A stretch of DNA of 64,000 nt, from the NCBI GenBank assembly GCA_031420415.1, contig JANOMT010000020.1:62001-126000 (forward strand), in the 5' to 3' direction. Position numbers and translations under genes: made by a program. The DNA is from JANYGA01 sp031420415 (lineage in GTDB: Bacteria > Vulcanimicrobiota > Vulcanimicrobiia > Vulcanimicrobiales > Vulcanimicrobiaceae). Positions 15,701 to 24,712 of the stretch are shown one piece after another. The notes beneath the pieces were generated by a model. The model worked only from the letters and a program-made list of their open reading frames with translations. It did not search any database and was not told the DNA's origin. Position 1 is the first letter of the stretch. Each line of letters begins with the position of its first letter.

Positions 15701-17484
15701 GCGACCGCGCGAACCGCGCGCCGCGACGCCCCGCCGAAGCGGCAGCAAAAGCGAGCGCACTGCGCGCGAAGATCGTTTTCTACATGCTCTTCACGACCGC
15801 GATTTTCTTGGGCGTACGCCTCTACGTCGTGCAGGTTCACGACGGTCCCAAACTCGCTGCGCGCGGATACGAGCAGCGTCTCGAAACCGTCAACTATGCC
15901 GCTCATCGCGGAACGATCTTCGATCGCGACGGTACGGCGCTCGTGCGTTCGCTTCCGTCGCAGAGCGTCTATGCGACGACGGGCGATATCAAAGATATCG
16001 ACGGCACGGCGCGCGTTCTCGCGGGCGTCCTGCACGAACGAACCGTCGGTGGTTTGCGCGCGTCGCTGGCGGAAAAATCGTCGTACGTGCAAATCGGTCA
16101 CAAGGTTTCGCGCGACGCTTCGGACGCGATTGCGAAGCTCGCGCTACCCGGCATCAGCATCGTCCCCGAGGCGACGGGCACGCGCTTCGTTCCCGCGGGT
16201 CGTCTCGCATCGAGCGTCATCGGCTTCACGGGCTTCGATGAAGATGGACTCGAGGGCGTCGAGTACGCCTTCGACGGACTCTTGCGCGGGGCGCCCGGGA
16301 AGATGACGCTCGAAGCCGATCAATTCGGCCGCGCCATTCCTTTCGCGCAGCCCCGCGTCGTCGTTGCGGCGAAGCCCGGACATTCGATCGAACTCACGAT
16401 CGACTCGTACCTGCAATATAACGTCGAACGCATCTTAAGCGATGCGGTCCACAAATGGAACGCGCAGAGCGGATGCGCGCTCGTGCTCGACCCGAATTCG
16501 GGCGAGGTGCTCGCACTTGCGAACGCGCCCGATTACGACGTGCGCGAATACGCAAACGCGAGCCCGGATGCGCGGCGCGATCGCGTCGTGATGGATGCCT
16601 ACGAACCGGGCTCGACGTTCAAACTCATCACGGCGGCAGCCGCACTCGACAGCGGTAAGGTCACGCCGCAAACGCAGTTCGCCGCGCGCGATCAATTGAC
16701 GATCGGTGGTCGCACGATTCACAACGCCGAAGATGGCTTTCTCGCGGGTTCCGCGAGCTCCGAGAATCTCGAAGACATCATCGCATATTCGCACAACGTC
16801 GGTGCGGCGGAAGTCGGCCTGACGATCGGGCGAAAAACGATGTACGAGGCGATGCGGCGTTTCGGATTCGGCGATTACACGCGCGTCGGTCTGCCGGGTG
16901 AGAATCCGGGAATCGTGCCGACGATCGACCGGTGGAGCGCGACGTCGCTGCCGACCATCTCGTTCGGCCACGGCATCTCGACCACGCCGATCGCGCTCGC
17001 ACGCGCGTACGCGGCGATCGCCAACGGCGGGCTGCTCATGCGTCCGCGCATTCTTTCGGCGTTGCTCGATGGCGACGGTCGTACGGTCTATCGCTACACG
17101 CCGGAGATCGAGCGCCGGGCGATCACGGCGAAAACGGCCGCGACGTTGCGACGCTATCTGCGCGCCGTCGTCACGCGCGGGACGGGTAATCCGTCCGCGA
17201 TCGTGCCGGGCTATACGACGGCGGGAAAGACGGGTACCGCGCAAGTCGCCGAAAACGGCGGTTACGTGTCGGGTGCGTATATCGGGTCGTTCGTCGGATT
17301 CGTCCCCGCCGAATCGCCGAAATTCGTGATCCTCGTCAAGATCGCGCGACCGCATGGCGCGATCTACGGTGGCGTCGTTGCGGCACCCGCGTTCGCCGAG
17401 ATCGCGAAGCTTGCGATGATGCACGCGGGCGTGATGCCCGCTCGGATGGCGGCGCGCGCGCATGCGCCGAAGCCTCGCACGTGA
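15697..17484 (+). CDS. ftsI: Septal peptidoglycan transpeptidase (PBP2b/PBP3 class)
   Basis: This 595-residue class B penicillin-binding protein has a membrane anchor at about residues 25-45, a pedestal domain that includes RGTIFDRDG (71-79), and a C-terminal transpeptidase domain. The three active-site motifs are intact: STFK at 306-309, SHN at 365-367 and KTG at 511-513. It cross-links septal peptidoglycan together with the glycosyltransferase FtsW, encoded downstream. The start is a GTG at 15697 overlapping the ftsL stop. Its TGA overlaps the murE GTG by four bases. No PASTA domains are present. Confidence 0.95.
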   Translation: MSDRANRAPRRPAEAAAKASALRAKIVFYMLFTTAIFLGVRLYVVQVHDGPKLAARGYEQRLETVNYAAHRGTIFDRDGTALVRSLPSQSVYATTGDIKDIDGTARVLAGVLHERTVGGLRASLAEKSSYVQIGHKVSRDASDAIAKLALPGISIVPEATGTRFVPAGRLASSVIGFTGFDEDGLEGVEYAFDGLLRGAPGKMTLEADQFGRAIPFAQPRVVVAAKPGHSIELTIDSYLQYNVERILSDAVHKWNAQSGCALVLDPNSGEVLALANAPDYDVREYANASPDARRDRVVMDAYEPGSTFKLITAAAALDSGKVTPQTQFAARDQLTIGGRTIHNAEDGFLAGSASSENLEDIIAYSHNVGAAEVGLTIGRKTMYEAMRRFGFGDYTRVGLPGENPGIVPTIDRWSATSLPTISFGHGISTTPIALARAYAAIANGGLLMRPRILSALLDGDGRTVYRYTPEIERRAITAKTAATLRRYLRAVVTRGTGNPSAIVPGYTTAGKTGTAQVAENGGYVSGAYIGSFVGFVPAESPKFVILVKIARPHGAIYGGVVAAPAFAEIAKLAMMHAGVMPARMAARAHAPKPRT

Positions 17485-18956
17485 ACTCTTCCCTGGCGGC
17501 GCTCGTCGCCGCACTCGACGATCCGCACGTTCTGGGCGACCTCGGCGGGACGGTTCGCGCGATCACACACGACTCGCGCACCGTCGTGCCGGGCGCACTC
17601 TTCGTCGCGTTGCGCGGCGAACGCGTCGACGGGCACGCGTTCGTTGCGAGTGCGCTCGCAACGGGGGCGATCGGCGTCGTCGTCGATCGCGGATTCGATC
17701 TCGCGACGCTCGCAATGCGTACCGATCGCGCGACGATCGTCACCGTCGACGACCCGCGTCGGGCGCTGGCAAGATTGGCAGCCGTCTTTTACGGTCACCC
17801 GTCGCAAGCGCTGCGCGTGACGGGCGTGACGGGCACGAACGGCAAGACGACCGTGACGCATCTCGCCGCGGCGATCCTCGATGCGGGTGGCATTCCGACG
17901 GGGCGTATCGGCACGCTCGGCGCGCGATTCGGCGGTGCGATGTGGTCGCTCGAAAACACCACGCCGTTCGCGCTGGAATTACAGTCGCTGCTCGCGGAGA
18001 TGCGCGATCGCGGCGCGCGCGCCGTCGCGATGGAAACGAGTTCGCACGCGCTCGCCCAAGATCGCGTGGCCGACGTCGATTTTGCCGTTGCCGCGCTGAC
18101 GAATGTGACACGCGATCACCTCGATTATCACGGCACGTTCGAGGCGTATGCGGCGGCAAAGCGCAGTCTCTTCGATCGCGCACCGATCGCGATCCTCAAT
18201 ATCGACGACGATCTCGGGCGCGCGTGGGCGAGAGGACTGCGCGCGGCGGGAAAGATCGTCGATACGTACGCGCTCGATGCCGACGCGACGCTCGTCGCGC
18301 GCGAGATCGCCGTGCGCGCCGACGGCAGTAGCTTCAACGTCGACGGTCGCCGGTTCGCGCTCCGCTTACCGGGGCGCTTCAATATCTCAAACGCGCTCGC
18401 CGCGCTCGGGATCGCGCGCGCATACGGCGTTACCGACGACGATTCGGCGCGAGCGATGGCGTCTTTCGAGCGCGTGCCGGGACGCATGGAACATCTCGCC
18501 GGCGGCGGGATCGACGTCCTCGTCGATTACGCGCACACGCCCGATGCGCTCGATGTGGTCTTGCGTGCCGCGCGCGAAACGGCGCGCGGCGAACTCGCGG
18601 TCGTCTTCGGGTGCGGCGGCGATCGCGATCGTGGGAAGCGCCCGCAGATGGGCGCGATCGCCCGGTCGCGAGCGGATCGCGTCTTCATCACGAGCGATAA
18701 TCCGCGCTCCGAAGATCCGCAAGAGATCATCGATGAGATTCTCGGCGGCATCGACGACTTGCGTGAAGTGATCGCACTCGTCGATCGGCGTGCCGCCATT
18801 CGGCGCGCGATCTCGGATGCCGAACCCGGCGACGTCGTCGTCGTCGCGGGGAAGGGACACGAGACGTACCAGATCATCGGTACGGCAACGAATCATTTCG
18901 ACGATCGCGACGAAGTTCGCGCGGCGCTCGCCGCGCGCGAGCCCGAACCCGCGTGA
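17481..18956 (+). CDS. murE: UDP-MurNAc-L-Ala-D-Glu:meso-DAP ligase
   Basis: MurE adds the third residue to the peptidoglycan precursor. In the 491-residue sequence the ATP-binding TGTNGKTT lies at 117-124, followed by METSSHAL (with its catalytic-site Glu and His) and the carbamylated-Lys region YAAAKRSLF. DNPR at 406-409 is the motif that selects meso-diaminopimelate; lysine-adding enzymes usually have DNPA there. The peptidoglycan is thus predicted to be of the A1-gamma type. GTG 17481 overlaps the ftsI TGA, and the stop overlaps murF by four bases, so translation is coupled on both sides. Confidence 0.95.
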   Translation: MNSSLAALVAALDDPHVLGDLGGTVRAITHDSRTVVPGALFVALRGERVDGHAFVASALATGAIGVVVDRGFDLATLAMRTDRATIVTVDDPRRALARLAAVFYGHPSQALRVTGVTGTNGKTTVTHLAAAILDAGGIPTGRIGTLGARFGGAMWSLENTTPFALELQSLLAEMRDRGARAVAMETSSHALAQDRVADVDFAVAALTNVTRDHLDYHGTFEAYAAAKRSLFDRAPIAILNIDDDLGRAWARGLRAAGKIVDTYALDADATLVAREIAVRADGSSFNVDGRRFALRLPGRFNISNALAALGIARAYGVTDDDSARAMASFERVPGRMEHLAGGGIDVLVDYAHTPDALDVVLRAARETARGELAVVFGCGGDRDRGKRPQMGAIARSRADRVFITSDNPRSEDPQEIIDEILGGIDDLREVIALVDRRAAIRRAISDAEPGDVVVVAGKGHETYQIIGTATNHFDDRDEVRAALAAREPEPA

Positions 18957-20428
18957 AAATTCCGATCGCAGCCGCCGTCGCCGCATCGGGCGCACGCATG
19001 CTCGAACCCGATGCGTTACCGCTCGCCGCACGCTTTTCCACCGATACGCGGACGCTCGTTCCGGGCGACCTCTACGTCGCGCTCCGCGGCGAGACATTCG
19101 ACGGCCATGCTTTCGTTGGCGAAGCACTCGCGTGCGGTGCGAGCGGCGTCGTCGTCGACGATGCGCACGCGGTGCCCGCCGGTGTTGGCGCACTCGTCGT
19201 CACGGATACGACCGTAGCCTATCTCGCCTTCGCGGGCGTCGCGCGGTTGCAGATGAGCGCGCGTGTCGTCGCGATTACAGGAAGCGCGGGCAAGACGACG
19301 ACCAAACACGTGCTCGCGGGATTGCTCGAACGCGTCCGACCCGGTCGTGTCGTGGCGACGCACGCGAATGAAAATAACGAGATCGGCGTCGCAAAGCTCT
19401 TTCTCGGTGCACCCGAAGAAACGGCGTACGTCGTCGTGGAATTCGGCGCGCGCCACTTCGGCGAGATCGCGCCGCTCGCGCGTGCGGCACGGCCCGACGT
19501 CGCGGTGCTCACGAACATCGGCGACGCCCATCTGGAGATTTTCGGCTCGCGCGAACGGCTACGCGAAACGAAGTACGGCATCTTCGCGACGGGCGCACGC
19601 GCGGTCTTACCCGCACTTCGAAGCGACCGCGGTTTCACGGACGACGACTTCCTGCACGACGATGTCGAAGCGGCATCGAGCGACGCGCGTGCGGGGCGAC
19701 CGCGAACGTATTTTTTCGCTACCGACGGTGCGGATCCGGTGGTCGCGGGCGCCGCGCACGGCAAGGAGACGACCGTTGTGCTTCAAGGGCGCGACCGACT
19801 CGTCGTATTCGAAGGCGATCGCCCAAATGAAGCCGATTGCAGAATTTTCGAAACGCGCGTCGCGGTCGCCGGCCTCCATAATTTGCGCAACGTCGCAGCA
19901 GCCGCGGCGGCCGCGATCGCTCTCGGCATCGCGCCCGAGCACATCGCGGAGGCGCTTCGCGACGCCGACTTGCCCGCGGGCCGCTACGAGCGCATCACGC
20001 TCGGGACGATCGCGATCGTGTACGACGCGTACAACGCCTCGATGGACGGGATGCTCGCAACGCTCGCGTCGTTCGTAGCGGAACCTGCGGCGCGTCGGAT
20101 CGTCGTCCTTGGAAGTATGGCGGAACTGGGTGTCGAGGCACCCGCGATGCACGCGCGCGTCGGCGCCGCGATCGCAAGCGCGGAGATCGCCTACGTGCTC
20201 GTCGGCGGCGATTTCGCACGCGATCTCGCGCGCGGCGCGCGGGCGACGGGATTTCCCGAAGACCGCATCGTCGCCTTCGCGAGCAACGCCGAAGTCGTCA
20301 CGTGGCTCGAGCGCCACGCGCGCGATGACGATCGTATCTTGCTCAAAGCGTCGCGGCGCTATCGGTTCGAAGAGATCGTCGATGGTCTGCGCGCCTCGCG
20401 CGCGAACGACGATGCACGTCATGCCTGA
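18953..20428 (+). CDS. murF: UDP-MurNAc-tripeptide:D-Ala-D-Ala ligase
   Basis: MurF adds D-alanyl-D-alanine to the UDP-MurNAc-tripeptide. In the 491-residue protein the P-loop is ITGSAGKTTTK (about residues 108-118). The EFGARHFGEI, TNIGDAHLE and DAYNASMDGM motifs follow, all standard for MurF. The N-terminal substrate domain resembles that of MurE (FSTDTRTLVPGDLYVALRGE). The start overlaps the murE stop by four bases. Its last bases overlap the start of the CofE-like gene. The dipeptide substrate would come from Ddl, at the end of the operon, and D-Ala from the alanine racemase at 35.5 kb. Confidence 0.95.
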   Translation: MKIPIAAAVAASGARMLEPDALPLAARFSTDTRTLVPGDLYVALRGETFDGHAFVGEALACGASGVVVDDAHAVPAGVGALVVTDTTVAYLAFAGVARLQMSARVVAITGSAGKTTTKHVLAGLLERVRPGRVVATHANENNEIGVAKLFLGAPEETAYVVVEFGARHFGEIAPLARAARPDVAVLTNIGDAHLEIFGSRERLRETKYGIFATGARAVLPALRSDRGFTDDDFLHDDVEAASSDARAGRPRTYFFATDGADPVVAGAAHGKETTVVLQGRDRLVVFEGDRPNEADCRIFETRVAVAGLHNLRNVAAAAAAAIALGIAPEHIAEALRDADLPAGRYERITLGTIAIVYDAYNASMDGMLATLASFVAEPAARRIVVLGSMAELGVEAPAMHARVGAAIASAEIAYVLVGGDFARDLARGARATGFPEDRIVAFASNAEVVTWLERHARDDDRILLKASRRYRFEEIVDGLRASRANDDARHA

Positions 20429-21158
20429 TCTCGTGCAACGGCCCGCAACGATCGGTCGCTCCGATCCCACACGCAGACGCGAAGCCTTCGGCAATCGCTT
20501 CGTCGCGATTCCGGTGCGGACGCCGCTGGTACGCGCGGGCGACGATCTTGCGGGCATCGTTGCGAATGCCGTACGCGGTATCGTGCGAGGCGATGACGTC
20601 GTCGCGGTCTCGGAGACCGCGGTCGCGATCGCGCAGAATCGTATGATCGCAGCCGAAACGATCCGGCCGACGCGGCTGGCATACGTGCTCTCGCGGCGCG
20701 CGGGTGCGCTCGCAACGATCAATCAGCCGGAATCGATGCAACTCGTCATCGACGACGTCGGCGCGTGGCGCGTCCTCTACGCTGCCGTCGCGCACGTGTT
20801 CGGACGCGTGCTCGGTAAACGCGGCGTGTTCTACCGCATCCTCGGCGAAGCGATCTCCGCAATCGACGGGTACACGGGCACGTTGCCGCCGTTCGATCGC
20901 CAGATCGTCCTCGGGCCGGAAAATCCTGACGGGGCGGCGACCGAGATCGCCCGTAGAATCGGCGCGCACGCGGTCGTCGTCGATGCAAACGACCTCGGGA
21001 TCGCGAAGGTCCTCGGGGCGTCGCCGGGCGTCCATCGCCCGAACGTCGAGGAGGCGCTGCGCGACAACCCGCACGGCAACGGCGACGAGCAGACGCCGAT
21101 CGTCGTGCTCGCCTGGCGCGATGTGGGACGGAGTCCGCTGTTGGAACGCGGGTGGTGA
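20421..21158 (+). CDS. CofE-like (F420:gamma-glutamyl ligase family) protein within the dcw operon
   Basis: The protein has 245 residues. The N-terminal half follows the CofE/FbiB ligase pattern (PF01996): a VAIPVRTPLVRAGDDL segment, an RGIVRGDDVVAVSETAVAIAQ segment (the GDxxxxxxKxxSxxEG region of true CofE), then IDDVGAW and a GxYRILGEAIS-like region. CofE joins L-glutamate to F420-0 through a GTP-dependent gamma-carboxyl amide bond. The function of this stand-alone relative is unknown. Its site between murF and mraY, with overlaps of 8 bases and 1 base, suggests a cell-wall precursor role (for example amide ligation to a Mur intermediate) rather than F420 synthesis. That is inference. An ATG nine bases earlier (20412) is an equal start candidate. 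Confidence 0.65.
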   Translation: MPDLVQRPATIGRSDPTRRREAFGNRFVAIPVRTPLVRAGDDLAGIVANAVRGIVRGDDVVAVSETAVAIAQNRMIAAETIRPTRLAYVLSRRAGALATINQPESMQLVIDDVGAWRVLYAAVAHVFGRVLGKRGVFYRILGEAISAIDGYTGTLPPFDRQIVLGPENPDGAATEIARRIGAHAVVVDANDLGIAKVLGASPGVHRPNVEEALRDNPHGNGDEQTPIVVLAWRDVGRSPLLERGW

Positions 21159-22150
21159 TGGCCGCGCACGCACCGCTTGGCGCACTCGGCATCACGTTCG
21201 CGCTCGTGCTCGCGGCGACGGCCGCAGCGGGCGCGCCCGTCATCCGCGCGCTCAAGCGTATCTCGTTTCGGCAGACCGCCTACGAAGACGCGCCGCAATC
21301 GCATGCGAAAAAATCGGGCACGCCCACGATGGGCGGCCTGCTCTTCGTGATCGCGCTCGTTGGAGCGGTCGTTGCAGATCCCGGACGTGAATCGCTGACG
21401 TTACTTGGGGTCGGACTGCTTTGCGGCCTCGTCGGGTTCGTCGACGATTACACATCGATTCGTCGCGGGCGCAATCACGGCTTGAGCGCGCGTCCGAAAT
21501 TTCTCGCGACCGCCGTCGTTGCGGCGCTCTTTCTCATCGCGATCACGTTCTGGACTTCACATGAAGCGACGCCGCCGATCGGCACGATCTTTACGACGGG
21601 CGATCTCTTCGGGAGCGCGCGTATCGTCGCGCCGTATGCGGTCTGGTTCGGGGTGAGCCTGCTCGCCATTTTGGCGACGACGCATGCGGTCAATCTTACC
21701 GACGGCCTCGACGGGCTCGCGGGTGGAACGATGGTCCCGCCGCTCGCCGTCGTCGCCTGGATCGCTTGGCACGTCGGCGCGTACGGCGTCGCGTTCGTCG
21801 ACGTCGCGACGATCGCGGCGGTGCTCGGATTTCTCGTCTACAACCGGCATCCGGCACGCGTATTCATGGGAGACACGGGAGCGCTTCTTTTGGGGGGCGT
21901 CTTGGCCGGTAGCGTCGTCTTAACGGGTTCGCAGTTGCTCTTGCCTCTCATTGGGGGCGTCTTCGCGGCCGAAGCGCTCTCGGTCATCATTCAAGTCCTT
22001 TATTTTAAGCGCACGCACAAACGGATATTTCGCATGAGCCCGTTGCACCATCATTTCGAACTCGGCGGTTGGCCCGAGACCAAAGTTACGGCGCGTTTTT
22101 GGACTGCGTCTGCGATCCTCTCCCTCGTCGGCGCGGCGATCGTCCGATGA
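21158..22150 (+). CDS. mraY: Phospho-MurNAc-pentapeptide transferase (lipid I synthase)
   Basis: MraY moves phospho-MurNAc-pentapeptide from UDP to undecaprenyl phosphate in the inner membrane, making lipid I. The 330-residue polytopic protein contains the family signatures KKSGTPTMGG, GFVDDYTS (the magnesium-binding Asp pair), NLTDGLDGLAGG, FMGDTGALLLGG and SPLHHHFE. ATG 21158 shares one base with the upstream TGA (TGATG). Two GTG codons just before it (21152, 21155) are less likely starts. The downstream murD start overlaps its stop by four bases. Confidence 0.96.
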   Translation: MAAHAPLGALGITFALVLAATAAAGAPVIRALKRISFRQTAYEDAPQSHAKKSGTPTMGGLLFVIALVGAVVADPGRESLTLLGVGLLCGLVGFVDDYTSIRRGRNHGLSARPKFLATAVVAALFLIAITFWTSHEATPPIGTIFTTGDLFGSARIVAPYAVWFGVSLLAILATTHAVNLTDGLDGLAGGTMVPPLAVVAWIAWHVGAYGVAFVDVATIAAVLGFLVYNRHPARVFMGDTGALLLGGVLAGSVVLTGSQLLLPLIGGVFAAEALSVIIQVLYFKRTHKRIFRMSPLHHHFELGGWPETKVTARFWTASAILSLVGAAIVR

Positions 22151-23544
22151 GCGGGACGGGAACCTTCGATGCGGGCGAACGCGTACTCGTCATCGGCCTC
22201 GGTCGTAGTGGCATCGCGAGCTGTGCGGTGTTGCGCGCGCGCGGTGCGACCGTCTTCGCGACCGACGAAAAGCCGCGCGAGGCGCTCGCGGAAACGATCG
22301 TCGACCTCGAGTCGAACGCCGTGCAATTCGTCGACCCCGCAGAGATCGAACGCGTGCTCCCGCAGCTGACGTCGTGCGTGGTGTCGCCCGGGGTTCCGCT
22401 CAACATCGATCTCGTGCGTCGCGTCCAAGCCGCAAGAATTTCGGTCTATTCCGAAATCGAGGTTGCCTACCGCATCAGCAAGGCGCCGATGGTCGCGATC
22501 ACCGGAACCAAAGGCAAGACGACGACGACGGCGCTCGTTGGTGCGATGTTCCGCCGCGCGGGCAAAACGACGCACGTCGGCGGCAATATCGGCAACGCCC
22601 TCATTAACGAGACCTTCATCGCAGCTGCGGGCGACTGGGTCATCGCGGAAGTCTCGTCGTTCCAACTCGAATCGATCCGTTCGTTCAAACCGAAGATATC
22701 CGCGATCATCAATCTCTCGCCAGATCACCTCGATCGCTATCATTCGATGGATGAATACAGCGAAGCGAAGTTCCGCATCTTCGCAAATCAATCGTCGAGC
22801 GACACGTTCGTCGGCAATCTCGACGACCCAATGATCGCGGAACTCTACGCGGGAGAATCGGCCAAGCGACTCGCCGCGCGTGCGACGTGGTTCGCGATGG
22901 CGCCGCATCGCGCGGCGACGATCTACGTTCGCGATGGGCGCATCATCTACGCGCCGCCGACGGGCGATCCGCGCCCGATCGAGATCATGCCCGTCTCGGA
23001 GATTCCGCTCCTCGGGCAACACAACGTCGCAAACGTTCTCGCCGCGCTCGCGATCGGGCTCGCAGCCGATCTCGATCCGGCCGACCTGCGCGCGGCAGTC
23101 GTCGATTTCGTCGCGCTCCCGCATCGCTTGCAACGCGTCGCCGTCGCCGACGGCATCACGTTCGTCGATGATTCGAAATCCACCAATCCTGGCTCCGTCG
23201 TCGCGGCGCTCAAATCGTTCGATCGCCCGATCGTCCTCGTCGCCGGCGGCAAATCCAAGCGCACGGATTTTCGCGCGATGGGCGCCGCGATCGTCGAGCA
23301 CGCCAAAGCCGTCGTGCTCATCGGTGAAGCCGCAGACGAGATCGCGGGCGTGATCGGCGACGTGCCCACGCGTCGTGCGACGACGATGGACGATGCCGTC
23401 GCGATCGCACGTGGGATCGCGGTTTCCGGCGACGTCGTGCTGCTCTCGCCGGGCTGTGCGTCCTTCGATATGTTCGCGTCGGCCGAAGCGCGTGGCGATG
23501 CCTTCGCTCGGGCCGCTGCGGCGAAGCTCGGCGCGCATGGGTAA
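22147..23544 (+). CDS. murD: UDP-MurNAc-L-alanine:D-glutamate ligase
   Basis: MurD adds D-glutamate to UDP-MurNAc-L-Ala. The 465-residue protein has an N-terminal Rossmann fold (VLVIGLGRSGIAS), the ATP site ITGTKGKTTTTALV, EVSSFQLE, NLSPDHLDRYHSMDEY and the C-terminal VDDSKSTNP and LLSPGCASFDMF motifs. All key regions are present. The frame is open upstream inside mraY, but ATG 22147 gives the ATGA overlap and the proper N-terminus. The stop overlaps ftsW by eight bases. Confidence 0.96.
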   Translation: MSGTGTFDAGERVLVIGLGRSGIASCAVLRARGATVFATDEKPREALAETIVDLESNAVQFVDPAEIERVLPQLTSCVVSPGVPLNIDLVRRVQAARISVYSEIEVAYRISKAPMVAITGTKGKTTTTALVGAMFRRAGKTTHVGGNIGNALINETFIAAAGDWVIAEVSSFQLESIRSFKPKISAIINLSPDHLDRYHSMDEYSEAKFRIFANQSSSDTFVGNLDDPMIAELYAGESAKRLAARATWFAMAPHRAATIYVRDGRIIYAPPTGDPRPIEIMPVSEIPLLGQHNVANVLAALAIGLAADLDPADLRAAVVDFVALPHRLQRVAVADGITFVDDSKSTNPGSVVAALKSFDRPIVLVAGGKSKRTDFRAMGAAIVEHAKAVVLIGEAADEIAGVIGDVPTRRATTMDDAVAIARGIAVSGDVVLLSPGCASFDMFASAEARGDAFARAAAAKLGAHG

Positions 23545-24700
23545 ACGCGAAGCGCCCGATACCGTTCTCGTGGGCGCGATCGCCGCGCTCGTCACGATCG
23601 GGCTCGTCATGATTTTTAGTGCGTCGAGTGCGTACGCGGTCGCGTTGCAACACGATGCGGGATATTTTCTCAAACGGCAGATGGTCTGGCTCGTCGTCGC
23701 GCTCGCGGTGGCCTTCGTGGCGTATCGGATCGATTATCGCAAGCTCCGCGGGATCGCGCCATGGAGCCTCGTCTTGAGCATCGTCTGTCTCGTTCTCGTG
23801 CTCGTGCCGCACGTCGGCGTGATCGCGGGCGGCGCGTCACGTTGGCTCGGTGCCGGACCCATTCAGTTCGAGCCGTCGGAGTTTGCCAAACTCGCGTTAG
23901 TACTATACCTTTCGGCAGCGCTCGCGGCGAAGGGCGATCGGATTCGGTCGCTCGTGCGCGGCCTCTTTCCGCTCGCCCTCGTCACCGCGGTGATGGCGAT
24001 GCTCGTCATCAAAGAGCCCGACTTCGGGACCGCGAGTCTGCTCGCGTTTACGGCGGGAACGCTCTTCTTCGTTGCGGGCGCGCGCGTCGTCCATCTGCTG
24101 ATGATCGTTGCCGCCGTGACGCCGCCCGCGATTCTCTTGATCCGACACGATCCGTACAAGCTCGCGCGGGTCGTCGCGTTCATCGACCCGTGGAAAGATC
24201 CGCAAGACAAAGGCTTCCATATCGTACAGTCGCTCATGGCGCTCGGGAGCGGCGGCTGGTTCGGCGTCGGTCTCGGTTTCTCGCACCAAAAATTTTTCTG
24301 GCTCCCCGAAGCGCACACGGATTTTATCGGTTCGATCATCGGCGAGGAGACGGGCTTTGCGGGCATGGCTGCGATCGTCGCGCTCTTCGTGATCTTTGCG
24401 TATCGTGCCGTGCGCATCGCGCTTGCCGCACCCGATCGTTTCGGATTCTTTCTCTGCATCGGGTGCATGGCACTCATCGTGATTCAAGCGTTCGTCAACC
24501 TCGGCGTCGTCTCGTCGTCGTGGCCCGTGACGGGCGTCCCGCTACCGTTCATCTCGTTCGGCGGCACATCGCTCGTGACGTCGCTGACGGCGGTCGCGCT
24601 CATCGTCAACGTCGGCCGTTCGCGCGTCGCGCGCGGCACGGCATACGCGCGCGCCGACGAGCGTCGTCCGCAAGATTTCACGCCCATCGCGGCGCGTTAG
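23537..24700 (+). CDS. ftsW: Septal peptidoglycan glycosyltransferase (SEDS family)
   Basis: This 387-residue polytopic membrane protein has about ten helices and the SEDS family signatures FSASSAYA, RQMVWLVVAL, QFEPSEFAKLALVLYLS, KEPDFGTASL, AHTDFIGSIIGEE and GVPLPFISFGGTS. It polymerises lipid II in complex with FtsI. Placement between murD and murG supports FtsW rather than RodA. ATG 23537 overlaps the murD stop by eight bases. The upstream open frame is inside murD and is not real. The C-terminus is short and cytoplasmic. Confidence 0.94.
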   Translation: MGKREAPDTVLVGAIAALVTIGLVMIFSASSAYAVALQHDAGYFLKRQMVWLVVALAVAFVAYRIDYRKLRGIAPWSLVLSIVCLVLVLVPHVGVIAGGASRWLGAGPIQFEPSEFAKLALVLYLSAALAAKGDRIRSLVRGLFPLALVTAVMAMLVIKEPDFGTASLLAFTAGTLFFVAGARVVHLLMIVAAVTPPAILLIRHDPYKLARVVAFIDPWKDPQDKGFHIVQSLMALGSGGWFGVGLGFSHQKFFWLPEAHTDFIGSIIGEETGFAGMAAIVALFVIFAYRAVRIALAAPDRFGFFLCIGCMALIVIQAFVNLGVVSSSWPVTGVPLPFISFGGTSLVTSLTAVALIVNVGRSRVARGTAYARADERRPQDFTPIAAR

Positions 24701-24712
24701 CGCGCGGGCGCC

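Noticed and set aside
22051..23673. 540-codon antisense frame over murD
   Set aside because: murD has all family motifs on the + strand; the antisense product is Arg/Asp-rich and not protein-like.
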